Source: Neoroseomonas alkaliterrae (lineage in GTDB: Bacteria > Pseudomonadota > Alphaproteobacteria > Acetobacterales > Acetobacteraceae). From it: a DNA stretch of 64,000 bases. The first letter of the stretch is position 1, and each line of letters opens with the position of its first letter. A program made the position numbers and the translations under genes. The notes beneath the pieces are model-generated. The model saw only the letters and a list, made by a program, of their open reading frames with translations, was not told the origin of the DNA and searched no databases. Below, piece after piece: positions 56,421 through 64,000 of this stretch. Where the stretch lies: the NCBI RefSeq assembly GCF_014199195.1, contig NZ_JACIJE010000001.1, forward strand, positions 62,001-126,000. Reading direction: 5' to 3'.

Positions 56421-57167
56421 ATGAGCACACGAAGGACGGCGCTGGTCACCGGCGCGGGGCGCAACATCGGCCGCGCGGTCGCGCTGGGCCTCGCGCAGGA
56501 CGGGTTCAACGTCGTGGTGAACGGCTCCGCCGACCGCGCGGCCTGCGAGGCGGTGGCCGAGGCCGCGCGCGGCTTCGGCGTCGAGGCGCTGGTCGTCATG
56601 GCCGACATCGGCAGCGCCGAGGCCTGCGGCGCCCTGGCCGCGGAGGCGATCGCGCGCTTCGGCGCGGTGGACGTTCTGGTGAACAACGCCGCCCTGCGGC
56701 CGGCGGCACCCTTCCTCGAGATGGAGGAGCAGGCGTGGCGGCGCGTCATCGCCGTGGATCTCGACGCGGCGGTGTGGTTGAGCCGCGCCTGCCTGCCGGG
56801 GATGCTCGCGCGCGGCTGGGGGCGCATCGTCAACTTCACCGGCATGAACGCGATCCATGGCTATGCCGGGCGCGCGCCGGTCAGCGTGGCGAAGCACGGC
56901 GTGTGGGGGCTGACCAAGGCGCTGGCCAAGGAGTTCGGCCCGCGGGGCATCACCGTGAACGCGATCAGTCCCGGCCCGATCGCCTCGGACGAGGAGCGCA
57001 CCGACCCCGCCGCCATCGCCTATCGCCAGAAGGCGGTCGCGCGCGTGCCGGTCGGGCGCGAGGGCACCCCGGCCGAAGTGGCGGCCGTGCTGCGCATGCT
57101 GGTGAGCGAGGGCGGCGCCTATGTGAACGGGCAGATGCTGCAGGTGAACGGCGGCGCCGAGACCTGA
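56421..57167 (+). CDS. SDR family protein lacking the catalytic Tyr
   Basis: A 248-aa Rossmann protein with the SDR cofactor motif TGAGRNIG (residues 10-17) and VLVNNAA (86-91), ending PGGAYVNGQMLQVNGG-like EGGAYVNGQMLQVNGG. The usual Y-x3-K is changed: the residue four before Lys158 is Val154 (APVSVAK), and the position of the catalytic Ser is Thr140/Gly141 (VNFTGMN). It may therefore use a different mechanism, bind cofactor without reducing, or belong to a subfamily with shifted catalysis. GPIASDEE at about 190 is normal. It is convergent with hutU, with 158 bp between, and independent of pga. Confidence 0.88.
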   Translation: MSTRRTALVTGAGRNIGRAVALGLAQDGFNVVVNGSADRAACEAVAEAARGFGVEALVVMADIGSAEACGALAAEAIARFGAVDVLVNNAALRPAAPFLEMEEQAWRRVIAVDLDAAVWLSRACLPGMLARGWGRIVNFTGMNAIHGYAGRAPVSVAKHGVWGLTKALAKEFGPRGITVNAISPGPIASDEERTDPAAIAYRQKAVARVPVGREGTPAEVAAVLRMLVSEGGAYVNGQMLQVNGGAET

Positions 57168-57325
57168 TGGCGGCGCCTCGCCCGACCGCATGCCCCTCGG
57201 GGCTCCCTGGACGGTGCGCGAGGGGCCGAGGGCTTGGCCGGACCGCCAAGGTCTCGACCCGCGGCGGCCCGGCATGCGCGCCGGCGCAGCGCGCCCGTCG
57301 CCGCGCGGGTGCCGCCCCGGCCCGT

Positions 57326-59011
<1,686 letters not shown>

Positions 59012-59043
59012 GGCGGCCTCGCTCGGGTGGGTCGGTGCGGGGG

Positions 59044-60582
59044 TCAAGGCGCGAGGGCGGGCAGCGGCAGTCCCGCGGCCTCGGCGATGGCGCCGTCCGC
59101 GATGAGTCGTGCCGCGGCCTCGAGGTCCGGCGCGAGGAAGCGGTCCTCGCCCAGCGTCGCGACATCCCGGCGCAGCCGCGCCAGCACGCGGCGCAGCGGC
59201 GCGGAGGTCTCGAGCGGGGCGCGGAACTCGATCCCCTGCGCGGCGCAGAGCAGCTCGACGCCGAGGATCCGCTGGAGGTTGCGCAGCATCGGCCCGAGGC
59301 GCCGCGCGCCATGGGCGGCCATGCTGACGTGATCCTCCTGGTTGGCGGAGGTGGGCGTGGAATCGGTCACGCAGGGTGTGGCGAGGTGCTTGTTCTCGCT
59401 CATCAGCGCCGCAGTCGTCACCTCGGCGATCATGAAGCCGGAGTTCAGCCCGGGATCGGGCGTGAGGAAGGGCGGCAGGTCGAAGCTGAGCGTCGGGTCC
59501 ACCATCAGCGCGACGCGCCGCTGCGCGATGGCGCCGATCTCGGAGACGGCGAGCGCGATCATGTCCGCCGCGAAGCCCACGGGCTCGGCATGGAAGTTGC
59601 CGCCCGAGACGATCAGACCGGCCTCCGTCAGCACCAGCGGGTTGTCGGTCGCGGCATTCGCCTCGATCTCCAGCGTACGCGCGGCCTGGCGCAGCACGTC
59701 CATCGCCGCGCCCGTCACCTGAGGCTGGCAACGGATGCAGTAGGGATCCTGCACGCGGCTGTCGCCCTCGCGATGGCTCTCGCGGATGGCCGAGCCGTCG
59801 AGCAGCGCGCGGAGCGCGGCGGCGGCCTCGATCTGCCCGGCATGGCCGCGCAGCGCGTGGATCTCGGGCTGCAGCGGCGCGGTCGAGCCCATGATGGCGT
59901 CGGTGGACAGCGCCGAGACCACCAGCGCCGCGCGCGCCGCCGCCCAGGCATCGAACAGCCCGGCCAGCGCGAAGGCGGTCGAGAACTGCGTGCCGTTGAT
60001 GAAGGCGAGCCCTTCCTTGGGCCCGAGCGGGATGGGCGCGAGGCCGGCCGCGGCCAGCGCCTCAGCGCCGGGCAGGATGCGGCCCTGGTACTCGGCTTCG
60101 CCCGCGCCGATCAGCACGGCGGTCATGTGCGCGAGCGGCGCGAGGTCGCCCGAGGCGCCGACCGAGCCCTGCGCCGGCACCACGGGCGTGACGCCGCGTG
60201 CCAGCATCTCCTGCAGCAGTTCGATCAGCGCCCAGCGTACGCCGGAGGCGCCACGCCCGAGCGAGACGAGTTTCAGCACCATCATCAGCCGCGTGTGGCG
60301 GCGCGAGACCGCCTCGCCCACGCCGCAGCAATGCGAGAGGATGAGGTTGCGCTGGAGCGTCGCCGTGTCCCGCGGCGCGATCTTGAGGCTGGCGAGCTTG
60401 CCGAAGCCGGTGTTCACGCCATAGACAGCGGCGCTGCCGGCGGCGGCCTCGGCGACGCGCGCGGCGGCGGCCTCGACCGCAGGCCGCGCATCGGGCGAGA
60501 GCACGGCCGGCGCCTCCGTGCGCCAGATGCGTTCGAGCTGCGCGAGCGTGACCGCGCCGGGGACGAGGATCTCAGGCGTCAC
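59044..60582 (-). CDS. hutH: Histidine ammonia-lyase
   Basis: A 512-aa enzyme removing ammonia from histidine to give urocanate. The Ala-Ser-Gly triad that forms the MIO cofactor is in [39 protein letters not shown]-like [16 protein letters not shown] and [10 protein letters not shown] are also typical. The GTG at 60582 is chosen because the family starts there; it overlaps hutI by 11 bp, implying coupled translation. The longer upstream frame is rejected as it runs far into hutI. Confidence 0.98.
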   Translation of the reverse strand: MTPEILVPGAVTLAQLERIWRTEAPAVLSPDARPAVEAAAARVAEAAAGSAAVYGVNTGFGKLASLKIAPRDTATLQRNLILSHCCGVGEAVSRRHTRLMMVLKLVSLGRGASGVRWALIELLQEMLARGVTPVVPAQGSVGASGDLAPLAHMTAVLIGAGEAEYQGRILPGAEALAAAGLAPIPLGPKEGLAFINGTQFSTAFALAGLFDAWAAARAALVVSALSTDAIMGSTAPLQPEIHALRGHAGQIEAAAALRALLDGSAIRESHREGDSRVQDPYCIRCQPQVTGAAMDVLRQAARTLEIEANAATDNPLVLTEAGLIVSGGNFHAEPVGFAADMIALAVSEIGAIAQRRVALMVDPTLSFDLPPFLTPDPGLNSGFMIAEVTTAALMSENKHLATPCVTDSTPTSANQEDHVSMAAHGARRLGPMLRNLQRILGVELLCAAQGIEFRAPLETSAPLRRVLARLRRDVATLGEDRFLAPDLEAAARLIADGAIAEAAGLPLPALAP

Positions 60583-61765
60583 GGCGGCCTCCGAAGAAGC
60601 GCGCATGCAAAGGCGTGGCGCCGATGCGGTAGGCGAGTTCCGCCGGGTGCGCCGCGTCCCACACCGCGAGGTCGGCCCGAAAGCCCGGCGCGATGCGGCC
60701 GCAATCCGCAAGGCCCAGCGCCTTCGCCGCGTGCCGCGTGGCGCCGGCCAGGGCTTCCTCGGGCGTCATGCGGAACAGGGTGCAGGCCATGTTCATCGCC
60801 AGCGTGAGCGAGGTCATGGGCGAGGAGCCGGGGTTGCAGTCCGTCGCGACAGCCATCGGCACGCCATGGCGGCGCAGCAGCGCGATCGGCGGCGGCTGCG
60901 TCTCGCGCAGCGTGTAGAAGGCGCCGGGCAGGATGACCGCCACCGTGCCGGCTTCGGCCATGGCACGGACGCCGGCCTCGTCCAGGTATTCGAGGTGATC
61001 GGCCGACAGCGCGCCATGGCGCGCGGCGAGCGCCGCGCCATGCAGGTTCGAGAGCTGCTCGGCATGCAGCTTGACCGGCAGGCCGAGGACGCGCGCCTCG
61101 GCGAAGACGCGCGCGATCTGCGCGGGGCTGAAGGCGATGCCTTCGCAGAAGCCGTCCACCGCATCCACCAGCCCTTCGGCATGGGCGGCGCGCAGCGCGG
61201 GCAGCGCGACCTCGGTGATGTAGTCGTCATGCCGGCCGGCATACTCGGGCGGCAGGGCATGGGCGCCGAGGAAGCTCGTGACGATCCGCACGCGCCGCTG
61301 CTCAGCGATGCGGCGCGCGGCGCGCAGCATGCGCAGCTCCGTCGCGATGTCGAGGCCGTAGCCGGACTTCACCTCGATCACCGCCACGCCTTCGGCCAGC
61401 ATCGCGTCCACGCGCGGCAGCGCGGCGGCGAGCAGCGCCTCCTCGCTCGCCTCGCGCGTGGCGCGGACGGTGGAGAGGATGCCGCCGCCGGCACGCGCGA
61501 CCTCCTCATAGGTGGCGCCGTTCAGCCGCATCTCGAACTCGCGGGCGCGGTCGCCGGCGAAGACGAGATGCGTGTGGCAGTCGATCAGCCCCGGCGTGAC
61601 GAGCCGGCCGCCGAGGTCGAGGCGCTCGCCCGGCGTGGCGGGCATCGCGCCTTCGGGGCCGGCCCAGAGGATGCGTTCGCCCTCGATGACCACCGCGCCG
61701 CCTTCGACGAGGCCGTAGCCCTCCGTCATGGTGGCCAGCGTGGCGTTGTGGAGGATGGTCGTCAT
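60572..61765 (-). CDS. hutI: Imidazolonepropionase
   Basis: A 397-aa metal-dependent amidohydrolase opening the imidazolone ring to N-formimidoyl-L-glutamate. The metal site begins [10 protein letters not shown]; further ligands lie in [16 protein letters not shown] and [29 protein letters not shown] is a HutI signature. ATG at 61765 is the first gene start of the hutI-H-U unit, 71 bp from the divergent hutF, with a HutC-like operator between. Confidence 0.97.
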   Translation of the reverse strand: MTTILHNATLATMTEGYGLVEGGAVVIEGERILWAGPEGAMPATPGERLDLGGRLVTPGLIDCHTHLVFAGDRAREFEMRLNGATYEEVARAGGGILSTVRATREASEEALLAAALPRVDAMLAEGVAVIEVKSGYGLDIATELRMLRAARRIAEQRRVRIVTSFLGAHALPPEYAGRHDDYITEVALPALRAAHAEGLVDAVDGFCEGIAFSPAQIARVFAEARVLGLPVKLHAEQLSNLHGAALAARHGALSADHLEYLDEAGVRAMAEAGTVAVILPGAFYTLRETQPPPIALLRRHGVPMAVATDCNPGSSPMTSLTLAMNMACTLFRMTPEEALAGATRHAAKALGLADCGRIAPGFRADLAVWDAAHPAELAYRIGATPLHARFFGGRRDA

Positions 61766-61796
61766 AGGGGCCTTGTTTTGTCTGACGGTTCGTGTT

Positions 61797-61812
61797 TTAT
61801 GTCTGCACATAA
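61797..61812. promoter_or_regulatory. HutC-type operator between hutI and hutF
   Basis: TTATGTCTGCACATAA is a perfect 6-4-6 inverted repeat containing GT-N4-AC, the core of GntR/HutC-family operators. It lies in an AT-rich 71-bp divergent promoter region, 32 bp from hutI and 25 bp from hutF. A partial copy, TTGTCTGAC, lies at 61775-61783. The cognate hutC is in the same cluster. Confidence 0.7.
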
Positions 61813-61836
61813 TAACCTGTCAAGGCGAAACCATCC

Positions 61837-63204
61837 ATGCAGCGGATCTGGGCGGAACAGGCTCTGCTCCCCGAGGGCTGGCGGGACGGCGTGCTGGTCG
61901 AGACTCGCGCGGATGGGCGGATCGCCGCCGTCGCCCACGGCCAGCCGGCCGACGCGGCGCTGCGCGTCGGCGCCCTGGTGCCCGCGCCGGCCAACAGCCA
62001 TTCGCACGCCTTCCAGCGCGCCATGGCCGGGCTGACGGAACGGCGCGGGCCCGATCCTTCGGACAGTTTCTGGACCTGGCGGCGGCTGATGTACCGCTTC
62101 CTCGAGGCGATCACGCCCGAGCAGGCCGAGGCCATCGCCGCCTTCGTGCAGATGGAAATGCTGGAAGCGGGCTTCGCGACGAATGTCGAGTTCCACTACC
62201 TCCATCACCAGCCCGACGGCACGCCCTATGCCGAGCTCGCCGAGATGTCCGCGCGCATCGTCGCCGCAGCGCGGGAGAGCGGGATCGGCCTGACGCTGCT
62301 GCCCGTCGCCTATCGCTTCGGCGGCTGCGACAGGCGGCCGCTCGGTGCGGGGCAGCGGCGCTTCGGCAACGACCCCGAGCGCTTCGCGCGCCTCGTGGAA
62401 GGCGCGGGAAGCGCCATGGCGGCGCTGCCGGCGGATGCCGTGCTCGGCGTCGCGCCGCATTCGCTGCGCGCGGTGGCGCCCGAGGACCTGCCCGGCCTCG
62501 CGGCACTGCGGCCCGAGGCGCCGATCCACATGCATGTCGCGGAGACGATCGGCGAGGTGGAGGAGGTGCGCGGCGCGCTCGGCGCGCGGCCGGTCGAATG
62601 GGTGCTGGAGCATGTCAGGCCCTCGCCGCGCTGGTCCCTGATCCATCTGACGCAGATGCAGCCGCACGAGACGGTGGCGCTGGCGCGCAGCGGCGTCGTC
62701 GCGGGGCTCTGCCCGCTGACCGAGGCGAGCCTCGGCGACGGCATCTTCGACGGCCTGCGCTGGATGGAGGCGGGCGGCGCGATCTCGCTCGGGTCGGACA
62801 GCAACATCCGCATCTCGCTCGCCGAGGAGATGCGGCAACTCGACACCACGCAGCGCCTGCGCGACCACAGCCGCGCCGCGCTGGCCACGGAGGAGCGCTC
62901 GACCGGGCGCAGGCTGCTCGAGGCCGCGGCGGCGGGCGGGGCGCGCGCGGCGGGGCGCGGCAGCGGGCGGATCGAGCCGGGCGCTTGGGCGGACCTGCTG
63001 GCGCTCGACACCGCGCATGTGGATCTCGAGGGGCTGCGCGGCGATGCGATCCTCGATGCCTTCGCCTTCTCGGGCGACAACGGCATGGTCGCGGAGGTCT
63101 GGGCGGCCGGGCGGCATGTGGTGCGGGGCGGGCGGCACATCCGCCGCGATGCCATCACCGCCGCCTACCGGCGCGCGGTGCGGCCGCTGCGCCAGGCGCT
63201 CTGA
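61837..63204 (+). CDS. hutF: Formimidoylglutamate deiminase
   Basis: A 455-aa zinc amidohydrolase converting N-formimidoyl-L-glutamate to N-formyl-L-glutamate and ammonia. The metal motif is NSHSHAFQRAMAGL; MHVAETIGEVEEV, IHLTQM and SLGSDSNIRISLAEEMRQLD follow, as in Pseudomonas HutF. This indicates the five-step Hut route, which also needs HutG (N-formylglutamate deformylase); hutG is not in the window and may lie to the right. ATG at 61837 is 25 bp from the operator palindrome. Confidence 0.97.
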   Translation: MQRIWAEQALLPEGWRDGVLVETRADGRIAAVAHGQPADAALRVGALVPAPANSHSHAFQRAMAGLTERRGPDPSDSFWTWRRLMYRFLEAITPEQAEAIAAFVQMEMLEAGFATNVEFHYLHHQPDGTPYAELAEMSARIVAAARESGIGLTLLPVAYRFGGCDRRPLGAGQRRFGNDPERFARLVEGAGSAMAALPADAVLGVAPHSLRAVAPEDLPGLAALRPEAPIHMHVAETIGEVEEVRGALGARPVEWVLEHVRPSPRWSLIHLTQMQPHETVALARSGVVAGLCPLTEASLGDGIFDGLRWMEAGGAISLGSDSNIRISLAEEMRQLDTTQRLRDHSRAALATEERSTGRRLLEAAAAGGARAAGRGSGRIEPGAWADLLALDTAHVDLEGLRGDAILDAFAFSGDNGMVAEVWAAGRHVVRGGRHIRRDAITAAYRRAVRPLRQAL

Positions 63205-63212
63205 AACGCGGC

Positions 63213-63228
63213 GGCCGAAGCTTCGGCC
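63213..63228. terminator. Palindromic terminator candidate between hutF and hutC
   Basis: GGCCGAAGCTTCGGCC is a perfect 16-bp palindrome 8 bp past the hutF stop, in the 130-bp gap between convergent hutF and hutC. It could serve both directions. No strong T-run follows. Confidence 0.45.
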
Positions 63229-63334
63229 CTCGTCCGACGCTATCTGCCCGTGGTTTCGCGCGCGGCCGGCCCACCCCCGCGCGCAAGGAAGGCTGGCGAT
63301 ATGCTTGACCTCCCGCCCGCTGCCATGACCGCCT

Positions 63335-64000
63335 TCAATAGCGCGCGGTCATGCGATGGCCGCGGTGATGGACGAGGCGCACGAAGGTCACGGCGCGGCC
63401 GTTCCAGCGCGTGCAGCGCTCGATCTGCAGGAGCGGATCGCCGGGCGCGCAGGCGAGATGCGCGGCGAGGCCGGCATCGGCCGCGGTGGCGGAGATGCTG
63501 ATCTCGGCCTCCGTGAAGGGGACATGCGCCACGAGCCATTCATTCGGCCCGGAGGCGGAGAAATCGGCATCGCGCGCCTGCGGCAGCACCGCGAGGTTGA
63601 TCCAGCGGTCCTCGTGCTGGTAGGGCGCGGCATCGGCGAAATGCAGGCAGACGACGTGGCGCACCTTCGCCCCCGCCGGCAGGCCCATGCGCGCGCGCAC
63701 CCAGTCCGGCGCGCGACCCACCTCGGATTGCACGAGCGCATAGCGGTAGGCCGCGCCCTGGTCCTCGATCTCGCGCCGCACCAGCGGGATGTCGAAACGC
63801 GCCTGGCGCAGCGGCGCGAGGCGCACGCGGGAGCCGGCCTTGCGCTTGCGCTCGATGATGCCGTCCTCGGCGAGTTCGCGCATGGCGCGGTTCACCGTCG
63901 CGCGGGCCGAGCCGTAGGCCTCGGCGAGTTCCCGCTCGGCCGGAATGGGGCTGCCGGGCTTCCACTCGCCGCGGGTGATCCTGCCGAGGATGTCCGCCTT
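63335..64000 (-). CDS. hutC: Histidine utilisation repressor HutC (GntR family, N-terminus cut)
   Basis: At least 221 residues are visible, and the frame runs off the right edge, so the extreme N-terminus is missing. The GntR winged helix is clear: GEWKPGSPIPAERELAEAYG, then SARATVNRAMRELAEDGIIERKRKAGSRV. The UTRA effector domain follows, with QARFDIPLVRREIEDQG, HFADAAPYQHEDRWIN, FTEAEISISATAADAGLAAHL and LQIERCTRWNGRAVTFVRLVHHRGHRM, typical of HutC. It represses hut genes until urocanate binds. The palindrome at 61797-61812 is the likely target. Confidence 0.95.
   Translation of the reverse strand, partial: KADILGRITRGEWKPGSPIPAERELAEAYGSARATVNRAMRELAEDGIIERKRKAGSRVRLAPLRQARFDIPLVRREIEDQGAAYRYALVQSEVGRAPDWVRARMGLPAGAKVRHVVCLHFADAAPYQHEDRWINLAVLPQARDADFSASGPNEWLVAHVPFTEAEISISATAADAGLAAHLACAPGDPLLQIERCTRWNGRAVTFVRLVHHRGHRMTARY

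Overview
This is a 64 kb stretch of a very GC-rich chromosome (wobble positions almost all G or C) that reads as core, vertically inherited DNA from an alphaproteobacterium. The best guess is Rhodospirillales/Acetobacteraceae, Roseomonas-like. This is inferred from gene content and order (ccmC-D-E-F; ileS-lspA-DUF3035-M16-M16; a short-chain acyl-CoA-type regulator divergent from aceA; hutF rather than direct hydrolysis of formimidoylglutamate) and was not tested by any search. No insertion sequence, prophage, integrase or CRISPR array was found. The only RNA gene seen is one tRNA-Ala(CGC).

Layout. 1-2109: cytochrome c maturation genes ccmC-D-E-F on the minus strand, ccmF cut by the left edge, with a four-hairpin element between ccmE and ccmF. 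2218-5914: YciI-like, EVE-domain and Rieske proteins, then acetyl-CoA synthetase behind a near-consensus FNR/FixK box. 6034-11844: tRNA-Ala, a yggT-DUF167-folD cluster, PaiB-like protein, a stand-alone CZB zinc-domain protein, an amidase and glutathione synthase. 12091-15751: an XRE/ScfR-type regulator divergent from isocitrate lyase, plus a tiny duplicated-motif protein. 15867-24647: cytochrome b561, an SGNH/MBOAT O-acylation pair, a VWA protein, an M20 peptidase, MaoC hydratase, LOG protein and ribF. 24832-36486: ileS, two tandem lspA paralogues, a DUF3035 lipoprotein, an M16 peptidase pair, a histidine phosphatase, pgi and mutL. 36801-39255: rsmD, a 23S pseudouridine synthase and a class-I glutamine-amidotransferase-like hydrolase, with a tandem intergenic repeat.

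39332-44257 holds a LysR regulator divergent from dabB-dabA, a two-subunit energy-coupled inorganic-carbon (CO2 hydration/bicarbonate) uptake system with its zinc ligands intact. 44615-49936 carries an rRNA methyltransferase, an MFS transporter, a BigR/SqrR-like ArsR repressor and two tandem NodB/PuuE-like deacetylases. 50066-56228 is a complete pgaABCD operon for poly-N-acetylglucosamine biofilm matrix; its first gene appears to lack a normal start codon. 56421-64000 is an SDR protein and the histidine-utilisation genes hutU-H-I (minus), hutF (plus) and hutC (cut by the right edge), with a HutC-type operator between hutI and hutF.

Together the genes describe a respiratory heterotroph that uses acetate through Acs and the glyoxylate shunt (the adjacent ScfR regulator suggests acyl-CoA control), histidine through Hut, and bicarbonate/CO2 through Dab, and that can build a PNAG matrix. 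The signals most worth a second look are the CTG-type start of pgaA, a dispersed repeat that seems to supply the ribosome-binding site of both ccmE and rsmD, the DabAB operon with its LysR box, the HDDGLVHxHGWA mini-protein behind aceA, and the catalytically plausible second LspA.
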